Assembly (NCBI RefSeq): GCF_016545825.1
Contig: NC_052614.1
Span: forward strand, 35,186,072 to 35,250,071
Length of the DNA stretch: 64,000 bases
Direction of reading: 5' to 3'
From: Eucalyptus grandis
Lineage: Eukaryota > Streptophyta > Magnoliopsida > Myrtales > Myrtaceae
In this document: one piece after another, positions 1-12,238 of the stretch
Numbering within the stretch: the stretch's first letter is position 1
How the letters are laid out: every line of letters begins with the position of its first letter
Made by a program: the position numbers and the translations under genes
The notes under the pieces: generated by a model
Told to the model about the DNA's origin: nothing
The model's input: only the letters and a program-made list of their open reading frames with translations
Databases searched by the model: none

Positions 1-103
1 TTCCACTAACAAGTTTAATTCTCTGGTACGTTGGATGTGTGTAAGTGACGACTATTACGTGATCTCCATCCAATAATTATACTTTCATGTCCGTGATCTC
101 CAG

Positions 104-1200
104 GTACCTTCCGCCTTACACGTCGTTTCTTCCGGTGAAAGGCAATGAGAGGCTCCCGGAAAACGGCGAAAGAAGAAAGCCGAAACAGAGTTATAGACTG
201 CTTTTGGAGAATCTCAAATTTTCACAGCTTTCCTACCTGGCCATCTTTATCACCGTGATTTGCATCACCGAGAGGAAAAAGATGAAGGAAGATCCCCTCA
301 ATTTCAACGTGTTGAACATCGTGGTCGAAGTGGTAAGGTAAGCATCTTTCTTTCCCCTGTTCTTTCCTTTTCATCCCGTCCTTCACTTTGAATGGACCAT
401 ATTCATGTATAGTCATGGAAAAATAATGCACGGTGTGAAATGATTCATAAGTTTTATGAATGCAAGATTCTATGAATTTCGAGACTTTTCGGGTGTCTAA
501 TCCAATGAAAATAGATAGATAAATAAATAAACGATAATAAATAAATATCCCATGTTCCGTGTCCATGTCCTCCAAGACATCGCGCGTTTTTTCCTATGTG
601 CTCGTTCATTTGCTTGAGTCAAACATTTGGAAACACGTCTCCAATAGAATGAAAAATGATGTTGACATTTGGTAGTCCTTTGATCCGTGAGCAGTCAGGC
701 CTACAAAATTAATTACTTAATTTTTATAGGGCAAGACCAATATTGTCAACATTTTTTAGGTTTAAATTATTGGTTACCTATATACCCTAGGGCTGTGAAT
801 GGAACAAAGAATTAAACTTGTTTTCTTTTGATCTGGTCAATTTGGCACACCCTTAACACGTGCGCTCTTAAATCGTATTGACATATCAATGTAGTTTGAA
901 CTTAATTCATAGGTAAATGCATTTCAGTTGTAAGAGTGATGGGCACGTACGCATAATTGAGTAAACCTGTGTAATGAAAGTTGTGGCTTTCAAAATTGCA
1001 GCGCATATGGAAATGTGGGGTTTACGACAGGATACAGTTGCGAACGCCAACTAAGGCCTGTCGAAGGCTGCGAGGACAAGTGGTATGGATTCTCCGGGAA
1101 ATGGAGCGATGAAAGCAAAATCATCCTCATCGTAGTCATGTTTTTCGGAAGATTAAAGAAGTTCAACATGAAGGGCGGCCGAGCTTGGATACTCCTGTAA
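104..1200 (+). CDS. HKT1: HKT1-type sodium transporter, last two exons (partial, 5' end outside window)
   Basis: This is the C-terminal part of a plant HKT transporter, a plasma-membrane protein of the TRK/HKT/Ktr superfamily that retrieves Na+ from xylem. Visible exons are 104-337 and 1002-1200 (TAA at 1198-1200). The intron at 338-1001 begins GTAAGC and ends TTGCAG. The first visible exon follows an acceptor CAG at 101-103 and completes a split Met codon, giving MYLPPYTSF. It then encodes a hydrophobic segment and the family signature [19 protein letters not shown]. The second exon gives [14 protein letters not shown], the fourth pore loop with the filter glycine, then the last membrane helix [16 protein letters not shown] and the ending GRAWILL. 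About 143 residues are visible, roughly the last quarter of a protein of about 500 residues. Phase is kept across both joins and there are no internal stops, so the gene looks intact here. Assignment is by motif recall, not a search. The upstream exon must lie left of the window. Confidence 0.9.
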
Positions 1201-3470
1201 AGAAGATAGAAGACTTCTTGATGCCCTATGAGCAAGCAAATGGAGCATCACCAGATTAGAGACCAGGGCAAAATCATCCTCATTCTCGTCATGATTTTGC
1301 TCCTCCAACTTTTACTTTTTGTAAATTTAATGTCCATTTCTTCTTTTTTGTTTTGTCTAGTCAAGTGCAGTAGTTGTTCTAATTGCAAAAATTAACATGC
1401 CATCGAAGTTCATTTTAGGTTAAGCATAATATGTAGTCTTAGAGTTGAATCTTAGCCCCAATCAGCTAATCTGATCTCGCTTCATCGAATTTGTGATCAA
1501 GAATTTATCTTTTGTAGTTTTTGTTGAACTCAAGCGTAGTCGGACGAAACTCTAATCACCAGAACACGATCCGAGCCTCAAGGACTTCGGAGGAACTTCA
1601 TGGATCATTAAATGGCTAGACCGGGAGCCGATCAAACTGAATTAACGCCAGTTCACGCGAAGGATGAAAACCGGTCCGGTTTGGACTGGTTTGGAGTACC
1701 AATGGGAGATTTTAGCCATCGAAAGGCTTCTGGTGACTTCTCAACAAAACCCCAACCGATGGATGGTCGGGGATACACTAGAGGGATCGCCAGCAGTGGG
1801 GACTTCCATGAACCGCCTCAGGCTGCTGATCCAAGTTGGAGGATCGATCAGATCCAACACTAGCATGGATGCCGATGTTTTGCTGCCGCGAGAAAGGACC
1901 ACTAGATGAGAGGCTCTAGCAGTGGCTGCAGCAGCGATTGCTTCGACAGGGATGGGCAAACAATGGAGGTCGCCGGTGAGGATGGAAGATCGTCACGAGG
2001 GCCTTGGCCCGCAACGATCAGTGCGATGAGAGGAGACGGACGAACCACGTGCCAAGAGGGAGAATAGAGAGAGAGAGAGGGCAAAAAAGGAAGGAGGGAG
2101 AGAGAGAATATTTTTTGCAAATTTTAAATATGAAATTTTTACAAATGAAAAACCCCTAAGATTTTTGGAGGGAAACTTTATATACCTTTGATTAAATGTC
2201 AAATCTCAACTGTCGGTTCAATCCAACGGTCAAATTTTGATCTAATTACCAAATTAATCTCATCAAGGGCTAATCCTACTTTAAATGAGTTATATGATCA
2301 ATCGAATGTTCTTGATTTGCCAAAAACGAGAGTTAAAATGGAAATTGCAATTAGAACCTAATTAAGGGTGAAATTATAAATTCAGGAAATCCGGGGTAAT
2401 TTTGCAAAACTTGAAAAATATAAGGACTTGAAGACAAAATACTCATGACGAGGATCCGACGGCTGGTCATAGGTGATCAAGAATTGGCCGGCAAGAGGTC
2501 GAACCGGCCTATCTCGCTAGTGATCGATTAGACCGGTCGAGCCGATTCACACTAGTAGGACCAGTTTTGGCCAAGCAGTCCTTGGGGCTGAAAAATTCAT
2601 GCAATTTGGTCCCTCGAAGACCAAATTGAAAAGAAAATTTACCCAATTTGAGGAGAAATGGTCCAATTTTAATTAAATTAGGTCGATTAAACCACATAAA
2701 TGTTATCTATTGGTTTTTTTATCGACCTAATTCCTTATTATTGTGAAAAATGGTGGACCCAAACCAGGGGTAAACATAATTGAGCATTATAGGCCAAAAT
2801 GAACAATTGTGCAATTTCTCGCTCAAAATCACAAATTAATTGAAATTGAATTCAATTAATATTGCAACATACCTACTCATAAAAGGTTGACATCATGACT
2901 CTTAGGCCAAAAATGATTTGAAGTCTGATATTGAAATTAGACCTTGATTTACGAAATTAAACCTTAGTGTCAAATGTGTCAACTTGAATTTCTCTCGATA
3001 GCTTGGCATTCCTATATTCACGAGAGCAAAATTCCTCAAATTGGAAAGTTTTTAACTGGATTGCTCTAAATGGACCCTAGATTTGGACTTATCTCAAGAA
3101 AATGAGTAGAATAAAAGTGTCCGTTCGCAAATCATGAAAGATTGGTTCGAACCCCCTAATTAGGGCCAAAAATGGTAATTCACATTTTGACACAACCGTT
3201 CTAAAAAATGAGTGAACGAATAAATGAGAAATAGTCCCTAGATCAAATGTCATAAAAAGAATTAGACCTAATTATGACTAGAATGAAAGTAAATTTGCTT
3301 TTCTAGTCAATTTGAGCCTAAAAGCAAAATATTCGGAAAATAAGGTTCTTAATTGATTTTCATAAAAAATTTTAGGCTAAAGTCATATTGACTATAAGTC
3401 AACCATTTAATAGACTTTTCCTAAAAGGTTGATTTTTGTGTCAAATCTTTGAATTTTTTTTGAAAATTAA
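1201..3470. other. HKT1 3' flank and noncoding DNA
   Basis: The first 100-250 bases are presumably the HKT1 3' untranslated region. The rest is AT-rich noncoding DNA with a GA-rich tract near 2060-2110 and scattered GTCAAC/GTTGAC words. It may be a decayed LTR or other retrotransposon remnant, because its texture resembles the long LTRs further right, but I found no terminal repeats, coding motif or target duplication. Short open frames here show no recognisable protein. Confidence 0.4.
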
Positions 3471-3485
3471 CTTGACTAAAGTGAA

Positions 3486-3670
3486 CCCACCCCGTTGGTG
3501 GTAGAGATGGTGGAGTTGTACGCTAGCCACCTGCAAGGCCAGAGTTCAACTCCCTACCTTGTCATTTGCGCGACTTATTTGCGACCTGTGGGAGGTGGGT
3601 CCCTGCAGGTTGACCCGAGTTTACGTCGCCGCCGCAAATTTGTACGACACTTAAGGTCACCAAAAAAAAA
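3486..3670 (+). mobile_element. SINE (tRNA-derived) with target-site duplication
   Basis: This 185-bp element is bounded by near-perfect 15-bp direct repeats: cttgactaaagtgaa at 3471-3485 and ctttactaaagtgaa at 3671-3685. Its 5' half looks tRNA-derived, with a GGTGGTAGAGATGGTGG stretch like an A box and GAGTTCAACTCCC like a B box. Its 3' end is a short poly(A) directly before the second repeat. The direct repeats plus the A-tail make LINE-dependent retroposition the clear explanation. No coding capacity is expected or seen. Confidence 0.85.
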
Positions 3671-3685
3671 CTTTACTAAAGTGAA

Positions 3686-3970
3686 ATTAAGACTATTTGA
3701 CTTTTTTTTTTTTTATATAAAAAGCCAACTTTTGACTGAGGGTTTACTTTTAGTCAAAGGGTTGACTAAAAAGTCAACTCAAAAGTCAACCGTTTGGCTT
3801 TTTGTGTTTTTGCTAGAAATAAATAGGAAATCGCTTTAAAAAACAACAAAAAAAAAAAAAAAAAAAGATACTTTTTGGTCTAGAAATGGGTTCTGTCATG
3901 ATCGAAAACCCTAATCTCGATTTTTACCTTTTATGACATGTCGACTAATGATCAAGTGTTAACAACCTTT
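3686..3970. other. Noncoding DNA between SINE and truncated LTR
   Basis: AT-rich sequence with poly(T) and poly(A) runs (about 3700-3714 and 3842-3866) and several GTCAAC repeats. No gene is seen. Similarity to the chromovirus LTR starts abruptly near 3971. Confidence 0.4.
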
Positions 3971-4934
3971 TAGACCATCTCAAGCTAGATCATTGGCATG
4001 GAAGCATAAAACCTACTAGAAATCATATGCACACCATCCTCCATACACAATTCACAACCATAGCACTTCTTTTCCACATCCTCACAATCACAACCTATGC
4101 AAGTACATCACAATCAACGGATTCACCAAAAAAGGTGGAAAGACAACCTTACTCTACAAAACCGAGTCCTAAAGAGATCAAAAGGGGTAGGAGTCTGGCA
4201 CTTCTCATTGCCTCAAGATCTCGGTGCTTTGAACTTCTTCTCCTTAGCTCACCGTGAGCTCAAGAGCTACCAACTTGCTTGTTTTCCCTTTAATGAAAGA
4301 AAGAACAAAGAAAAGGAAGAAGGAGGCTCGCGAGTGAAAATGAGAGGAACGAAAGAGAGAGAGAGAGAGAGAGAGCTTCGGCATAGAGAGAGAGATGCGG
4401 TGAAAGATGAGGAAAAGACAAGAAAGGAAGAAGGAAAAAGGAGGAAGTGATGAAGGGGATAAGTTCTACCAAACCTTGTAAGGAGAAAAAGCAAGGTCAA
4501 ACTTGGGGAATGCTCCCCTTGCATGAAAAACCATTGGAGGAAGGGGGCAGCTACAAGGGTTAGTTATAGATAGGCTTATAAGCCTATTAAACCCTTTTTA
4601 ATAATTTTTTAAAAAAAAAAAAAGGCTTTCCATGGTCTAGCAAGACCATGGATGGCTCCCCCCAGATTAGGACAACAAAATTGTCCATAATGCCCTCATC
4701 ATTAGCAAAATGGTCAACCCTATTAAGATGTCTAATAAAATTTGCTTAAGTATTTAAATAAAACATTAGGCACATCAGGACGTTCATTCAAAGTATATTC
4801 AATTACCTTGAACCTTATGCTATTTCTCATATTAATTCACCCTTCTTATTAGGCTTGTCACCAAAATTTAAAGTGAAACCTAATAAAGCTCATTGCAACT
4901 AATTAATTAGCCAGATGAAATTCAGGGTGTCACA
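3971..4934 (-). repeat. 3' LTR fragment of the chromovirus
   Basis: It reads on the minus strand from TGTGACACCC at 4934. It aligns by eye with 11825-12747, including the block around 'agctcaagagctacca' and a (GA)n tract near 4354-4375 that matches the one at 12205-12236. Similarity stops at about 3971, where the 5' LTR copy continues with unrelated sequence. The other two thirds of this LTR are therefore absent. Confidence 0.8.
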
Positions 4935-4946
4935 ATTCTTCTCCTC
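4935..4946 (-). promoter_or_regulatory. Polypurine tract of the chromovirus
   Basis: On the minus strand GAGGAGAAGAAT lies immediately before the LTR start TGTGACA. This is the position and composition expected for the plus-strand primer. Confidence 0.7.
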
Positions 4947-4949
4947 AAA

Positions 4950-6200
4950 AAAAATTTCATCCTTGAAATTTAAAACTTTGTCCATTCTCTCAAAAAGATG
5001 CGGGTACTAGCTCCTCATCTTGTCATTAGTTTCTCATGTCATCTCTTCCGTACCATGATGTTGCCATAACACTTTGACCAATGGTACAATCTTATTCTAA
5101 AGAGTTCATTCACTTCTACCCAATATTTGGACTGACCACTCAACATACTATACCCTATCATCCACTTCAATTATGTCGAAGTCTAAGACATGGGTAGGAT
5201 CAAGTTGGTACTTCCTCAATATCGATAAACGAAAAACATTGTGAGCATTAGATAGTTCAAGGGGTAACGCCAATCGGCATGTTAGGTCTCCTATTCTTTT
5301 AAGAATTTCAAACGGTCCAACGAATCTTGGGCTCAACTTCCCTTTCTTCCCAAATCTTGGGCTCAACTTCCCTTTCAAACGGTCCCTTATGTTAAATTCT
5401 AAAGGCTTTCAACATCTATCAGCGTAACTCTTGTACTGGCTTTGTATAGTTTGAAGCCTATTTTTGATTATGCTCGCAACTTCCATTGTGACTTGCACTA
5501 ACTCTAGCCTTGTGAGTTTCCGCTCATCCACCTCCTCAAATAGTGTAATTCCTATAATTTGTTGAAAAACTATTGTTATAAGCAAATTTTACTGAGTGTA
5601 ATTTTTCGTTGTAATTACCCTTGAAGTCAAGTACACATGCCCACAACATGTTTTCTAAGATTTGGATAACCCTTTCTAACAGACCATTTGCTTGTGGGTG
5701 GAAAGTAGTGCTATATTGAAGTTTAGTCCCTAATGCTTCTTGAAGACTTTCCCAAAAATTTGAAATAAACCTTAGGTCGCAATCCGAAGTTATAGTCACG
5801 AGAATTCCGTGCAGTTTTATTATCTGCTATCCATATAATTCAGCATACTTATCTAATGAGCAGTCTACATGCACAACTAGAAAATGCGCCGACTTAATCA
5901 GACAATCCATAACCATCCAAATAGCATTATGGCCATAGGACGTTCTTGGTAATGCTTGTACAAAATCCATAGTTATTCATTCTCATTTCCATTCTAAAAT
6001 TTCCAATGGTTTGAGCAACCCTGCCAGCTTTCAATGTTCAACTTTCACTTGTTGGCACATTAAACATTGTGAAACATGGTTTGCTATGTCTATTTTCATG
6101 ACATTCCACCAATAGGGCTGTTGAAGATTTCGATACATCTTGGTATTCCCTAGGTGAATACTATACTAGCTTATATGCGCTTCTGACAAAGTGTTTCCCC
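4950..6200 (-). pseudogene. Chromovirus integrase and C-terminal chromodomain-like remnant
   Basis: This is the integrase part of the broken polyprotein, read on the minus strand. In order: a zinc-finger half around 6030-6170 (HVSQCLMCQQVK, the HHCC second half); core-domain pieces around 5536-5950, including TSDCDLRF and STTFHPQANGLLERV, which matches the family's F-H-P-Q-x-(D/N)-G-x-x-E-R signature; then GKLSPRFVGPFEIL near 5330 with a downstream stretch ending near 5148 that is the integrase C-terminal barrel region. Beyond it, to about 4950, stop-broken sequence resembles a chromodomain (a VEV-EL...LYHWSKCYG-like pattern). Several in-frame stops (for example near 5990 and 5810) make it nonfunctional. 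Confidence 0.75.
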
Positions 6201-6574
6201 TTCAAATCCTTATCACTGGGCACACATAAACGTCTTCAAAATTTCACTATTCCATCATTTCGTAACTTTGAAATCTAGTTTCTTAATTCCTAATGCCTTC
6301 TCACGAATCCTAATAATCTCAGGGTTGGACTGCTATAGTATCTTAATTTTTTGTATGATCTCTAGTTCAATCTTGAGCATAGCTAATATAACCGTTAGAT
6401 CATTCACCTCAACTCTTAATTTAGCGTTGGATACCTCCTTCATAAGATTCCATTCCTTAACCATCAAACTTGCCATAACCAAAGCTGAATTCCGACTGAG
6501 AGCATTAGCTACTTTATTGGCCTTCCTAGGTGATACAAAATTTCACAATCATGGTCCTTTAGCAACACCAACCA

Positions 6575-7700
6575 TCATTTTTGTCCCATGTTCAATTCTT
6601 TTTGTGAAAATAAGTACTTGAAGCTTTTATGATCCGAGTAGATTTCGAACTTTTCTCCATTCAAATAGTGTCTCCATGTCTTGAGTGCAAAAAGTATAGC
6701 TACCAATTCCAAATCATGAGTCGAATAGTTCATCTCACAGGGTCTTGTCTCGAAGCTTATGCAATTACTTTTCCATGTTGCATTAAAACACATCCTAATC
6801 TTTTATGAGAAGCATCATTGTATACCACGAATCCTCTTGATCTGGATGGTATAGTCAAAATAGGTGCCGAAGTTAACTTCTTTTTGATTTCCTAGAACTC
6901 TTTAGTCCACTCAAATTTCTTGCCCTTCTTGGTCAATTGAGTTAATGATTCTACGAGACGGGAAAATCCTTCCACAAATCTCCAATAGTATCCTACTAAT
7001 CCTAAGAAGCTTCATATCTCGATCATTGTTGTCGATTTAGACTAATCAAGTACTGTCTAACCTTTAGCGGGGTCTACTGATATTCTTTCACCTATAACTA
7101 CATGACCTAAAAATATCAGTCAATCCAAAATTCACATTTACTAAGTTTAGCATACAGCCTATGTTCTCTCAGAGTTTGCAGTACAATTCTTAAATGTTGT
7201 TCGTGTTCTTCAAGTCCCTTCAAATACACTAAAATATCATCAATGGAGACTATCACAAATTGATCCAAGAATTGCTTGAATACACTATTCATTAAGTCCA
7301 TAAATGCTGTAGGTGCATTTGTTAAGCCAAATGGAAAAACTAGAAATACATAATGCCCGTACCGAGTTCTAAATGCTATTTTAGGTATATCTCATTTCTT
7401 GATTCTCAACTAATGATATCCCAACCTTAAATCAATCTTCAAAAATACTAATGCTCCTTGTAATTGATCGAACAAGTCATCTATTCTAAGGAGGGAATAC
7501 TTATTGTTAATAGTCACTTGATTCAATTGACTATAATCTATACATAGACACAACGATCCATCCTTCCTTTTCACGAAGGGTACATGCGCACCCCATGGTG
7601 ACGCACTAGGCCTAATGTATCCTTTATCAAGTAATTCTTGCAATTTCATCTTCAATTTGTCTAATTCTGTCAAAGCCATCCTAAATGGAGCTTTTGATAT
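6575..7700 (-). pseudogene. Chromovirus reverse transcriptase and RNase H remnant
   Basis: Minus-strand reading gives [20 protein letters not shown] and [18 protein letters not shown] at about 7500-7640, the first RT blocks. Next come [18 protein letters not shown] and, near 7250, [11 protein letters not shown], which carries the catalytic DD pair of the RT palm. RNase H follows at 6575-6793, with MNYSTHDLELVAILFALKTW and the strand FEIYSDHKSFKYLF. The order and motifs are typical of Ty3/gypsy. Stops and frameshifts separate the segments, so no complete protein can be made. Confidence 0.85.
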
Positions 7701-7855
7701 TGGTTCTATTCCAGGGACTAAATCACAAACTCAATCTCATGTTCTAGTGGTAGTCCAGGTAATTCTTTAAGAAAAACATAAGGGGATTCTTGTACTACTG
7801 AAATTTCCTTGAGTTCTATCTCATCCTTATGCCGATCAATTACTACGGCTAGGTA

Positions 7856-8338
7856 TCATTGACAACCATTATCTAGAAATCGTTGAACCTCAAGCACCAA
7901 AATGAGCATTACTAACAGATTCATTCCATTCCCACATATTTTATAACTAGGTTGGTTCGGTGGGTTAAACTTAATTGTCTTCCTATAACAATCCACATTG
8001 ACTCGTTGTTTACGAGGCCAATCTATTCCTAGAATTATGTCAAAATCATACATATATAATATCACCAAATCTATCATATGATTTTGTCCTACTATAGTAA
8101 TCTTACATTTTGGGCAAATCAGGGTAGACATAACAACATCATTTAATGGTGTAGAAACATTCAAAGGAATCTCTAATAATTTATATGCTAACCCATATAA
8201 TTGTACAAATCGTGCTGCCATAAAAGAGCTCGTTTCACTTGTGTTGAATAATGCATAAGCCTTATGATCACACAAAGAGATGGTACTTGTAATAACAAAC
8301 TCGAAAGCTTTAGCTTCCTCCTGGGTGATCACATACAC
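7856..8338 (-). pseudogene. Chromovirus aspartic protease region
   Basis: A 160-residue open minus-strand stretch matches the retroviral-type protease domain of plant gypsy polyproteins. AYALFNTSETSSFMA aligns with the usual LFDTGATHSF active-site loop, and FDIILGIDWPRKQRVNVDC is the conserved flap and core region. The catalytic Asp appears as Asn and the following Gly as Ser, so the enzyme would be inactive even if expressed. Confidence 0.7.
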
Positions 8339-8429
8339 TCACTCCTGAGCTAGTGGCCTCTATTAGTTTCCTTGTTGCAAAGTTCCACCTAAGGATGGTT
8401 GTTGGGGTTACTATACTAGTGTAGTACGT

Positions 8430-9290
8430 AGTAGTTGTTGTCTTTCTCAAGGAAAATCTCTATGTATATGCCCTTGTTGTCCACAACCATAACATCTCTT
8501 CGATACCATACGAGGCGTATTACCATGATATCTACCACACTTACGACAAGTACTATTTAGGTATTACAACTGTCTTGCCATTCGACGACTCTCTATTCCT
8601 CCATAATTCCCAGAATTATGCCTTTTATTGTGGGGAAAGGGTGGTTTCCTAGTAGGGTTGAATCTCTTATCACATCGCACACTACCCTCAATAGCTTGGT
8701 AACTTGACCCCACCTGAATCATATTTCCAATTCCTCCCCTCATTGACTCCTACTCTATAAGTTGAGCTCGCTCATAAAGTTTATTATGATTTAATGTCAA
8801 TTCCTTTCAATGTCCTTTACATTGAAAGGCACTAATTGTTTTCCAATGTCAACCCTCAAATCATTTAGGAACCTTTAAGCCTTATCTTCCCAATTCTCAA
8901 TCAGCCTAGGGGCAAACCTCGAGAGTTCTGCAGATTTAGCCTCGTATTGATCCAACGACATATTATTTTGATTTAATTGCATAAACTCTACCATCTTCCT
9001 ATCCCAAACACAATCAGAAAGATATTTTCCATAAAATGCTCTAAGAAAACCTTCCCAAGTGACCTCAACATCATTTGAAAATACTGTATCTTTCTTTGCT
9101 TGCCACCAATGTTTGATGTTTCCTTCTAGTTGATACTCAGCCAAGATGATCTTTTCAGCATCGATGCAGGTCAATAGATGGAATATCTTCTTCATCTTCT
9201 TTATCCACCCTTTAGCCTCCTCTAGGTTTCCTTTCCCAATAAATGTAGATGGATTCGGTTTCAAGAACTGTTCAACCAATCCCTACACAA
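8430..9290 (-). pseudogene. Chromovirus gag with CCHC zinc knuckle
   Basis: The minus-strand open stretch at 8875-9279 starts MVEQFLKPNPSTFIGKG. It contains the retrotransposon gag core, with WIKKMKKIFHLL, EGNIKHWWQAKK and WEGFLRAFYGKYL, then MVEFMQLNQNNMSLDQYE. Downstream, near 8455-8515, a broken frame encodes KRCYGCGQQGHI, the start of a CCHC zinc knuckle. A shift or stops separate the two parts. The fold and order are those of Ty3/gypsy gag. Confidence 0.8.
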
Positions 9291-9605
9291 GGCGTTCACT
9301 GCTAGCATGCTGTTAGGCTTGCCTCACCAACAAAGCTCCTATATTTGCAAGCATTTGAAGAATCCCCTCCATTCGAGGATCTTCACCAAAAGTCGATCCA
9401 CCTGACCTCCTCATTCTGTCCTACCAAGCTTCTACACATTAATAATCAATGTGCTGTCGGCTAGCTAATAAGTAACATTTGTCACTACCATCATAAAAGT
9501 AACATATGTTTCTAGGGTTTTCGATACCCTAAATCCTAAATCACTCACGATCCCCCTAATTTGCCTTTGCCACTAATACAACTTATCACTCCAAATTGAA
9601 ACAAA

Positions 9606-9617
9606 GCTCTGATACCA
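9606..9617 (-). promoter_or_regulatory. Primer-binding site (initiator tRNA-Met) of the chromovirus
   Basis: The minus strand reads TGGTATCAGAGC, the complement of the 3' end of initiator methionine tRNA used by many plant LTR elements. It lies about a dozen bases inside the 5' LTR end. Confidence 0.8.
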
Positions 9618-9630
9618 CTAAATATGGGGC

Positions 9631-12201
9631 TATCACATCCCTGTTCAATCTTGTATAATTCTATCACCCAATTATCAAAGTTATCCAAAGAAGCGGAAGC
9701 ACCATAGTACTAAGAGCGATATACAAATATTATAGATAAGATATAAATAGGGTGAATTAACAACAGGAATCATACTCTTTATTATCTTTGGATAACCATC
9801 ACTAACAATGGGGAAAGGGGTTATAACAAAATTGGAGGGATTAACAAGGGTCAATACATCAAAATGGGTTCATCAGCCTAAGTCCTACACTACGTAGCCT
9901 CGGCCATTAACGAACCTCCACATCTCTTGCTCATCGACATGCCACGTTTCGTACACTCCCCGATTCTCGTAACAAGTATGATTCTCACAATTCTAGCTTC
10001 TTCCCTCCTAATGTCCCTTTTTGCTGCCATTCCCACTGACACCAGGGTTTGTCGGATATGGAATAGGCCATACTATTCCATCATTCACCTTGGCAAATAT
10101 CGCGACAAAACGACACGTGATCATATCTTGGTGTCAACAATGACCAGAGCTCCATAGAGTGAAAGGGGATACCAGGCAGATCAGCATGACTATTGCCTTG
10201 AAAGATAACAATAGGAGTAAGTAACTGCCTAGCAAGAGATACAATAGACTCATAAACCATTCGATCTAGTTAGCACTTAATTCCTAAGTCACTGACTAAC
10301 AACAAGCACGCAAATACACACAATTTTACACACCCAATTCAATTATGATCATGCACAATTTCACATAGAAAAGTAGCAGATATTTACCATATACCAAGCA
10401 ATATCAAAACAAGGACCATATCACATGCATTTCACTTCTCGTAATATATATGTATATGCACATCTTCACTAGTAATCACAATTTCGTTTCAACTGTTTCC
10501 AATCCATTGTAGGCGGCATGAACAGTGACTTCCAACCATGTTGGGCATCCACAACACCAAGTCATAGGCATCCCAATCTCCGGGGTATTCCACCACCAAA
10601 GCATTTATCACCAAGACATTCTCCTCCGACATCCTTTCGGGCCATCGTCAGGCATAACACTCCTAGGGTTTGTCCCCTTTTGGCTTCCCTACTCAAACCT
10701 GGGGCATCCTAGTTCATGGGCCAAGGCATTCTCCTCTAACATGCCACTCAAGGCCATCATCGAGCATCCAAGGACTGCAAGCCTTGGTTATCTCATTCAT
10801 CATCACACACAGCATGCACATAATATGGAATTGCATTCCACAAATTTCATGCATAGGCTATAACATGCAACTATGGCAACACTTAACACCTCATGCACAC
10901 TGAATAGCCAAAAATTACAATTTTTGCCACTACAATTAAAAATGCAAAAACATCAACCAATAACTTCACATCACAGTGGATCATATCTAGTTGGAAAGCT
11001 CAAAGTGTGCTGATTGACTCTCTAGGAGACATCATTCAAAATTCCCTCGTTTTCCTCTCATAAAAGCCTTACTTTCAAAATTAGTTAGAAAAGGGCAGTT
11101 TTGTCCGATCTTGGAAATCACCTCAATTAAAATAGTAAATGAACTTTAAAAATTCTAATTTTTGATATGTTGTAGAAACGATCTTGACAAAGATTTTTCA
11201 TGAGAAAACCAAGTCAAAATCGACATGCAAGCTTGTCTTTCTTTTGCTTGAACTTGAGGTAAAACATAATAGCAAAACAGAATAGGTAGATCTTTGGAAA
11301 GAGATCTCCAAAGAAGTCAAATCACCTTTAAAAATTCTCAAATTTTGATATGTCGTAGATAAAAGAATTTCAAAATTGTGTAGAAATGTCATCAACATTT
11401 TGTGTAGAGGAATCCATAGAAAATCAAGAAATGGTGAAAATCACTATCTCGGCAATACTGGACAGTAGGAACCCAAAAATAAATTCAACCATTTAACCAT
11501 ATGAATTAACTCCAAAAAGTATAAAATTTAACTATGTTAAACGTTAGGATATTTGAAACAACCTTGAAGAATGAAACTTCTTGAAATCTAGTCTAGAAAA
11601 GTTGCAGTGAAAAGAGCAAAATATGAGGGTACCACATGCACGCGAATTTCTAGGCTTAACCTAAGTACACGAATTCCATCTCGTCACCTCATCAACATCT
11701 ACTCACCAAAACACCACACAACAAGCCAAGACAGCCATGCAAGACTTCATTTCAGCTTTATCTCACAACCATAAGCCACTAATAGCACATGCAAAGCACA
11801 AACTTAGCATAAGACATACCATCTAGACCATCTAAGGCTAGTTCATTGACATGCAAGCACAAAACCTACTAGAAATTAACATGCACTCTATCCTCCATTC
11901 GCAACTCACAACCATAACCTTCCTTTCCACATCTTCACCATCACAACACAGGCAAGAACGCCACAATAAGCAGATTCACCAAAATAGGCCAAAAGACAAG
12001 CCTACTCTACAAAAATGAACCCCAAAGAGATCAAAAGGAGTAGGAGTCTAGCACTTATCCTTGCCTCAAGATCTCAATGCTTTGAACTTCTTCTCCTTGG
12101 CTAACCATGAGCTCAAGAGCTACCAGCTTGCTAGTTTTCCCTTTGATGAAAGAAAGAACGAAGAGAAGGAAGGAGGAGGCGCGCAAATGAAAATGAGAGG
12201 A

Positions 12202-12238
<37 letters not shown>

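Noticed and set aside
2040..2110. GA-rich tract with long minus-strand Leu/Ser/Phe frames.
   Set aside because: Simple-sequence artefact, as at 4354-4375 and 12205-12236 in the chromovirus LTRs.
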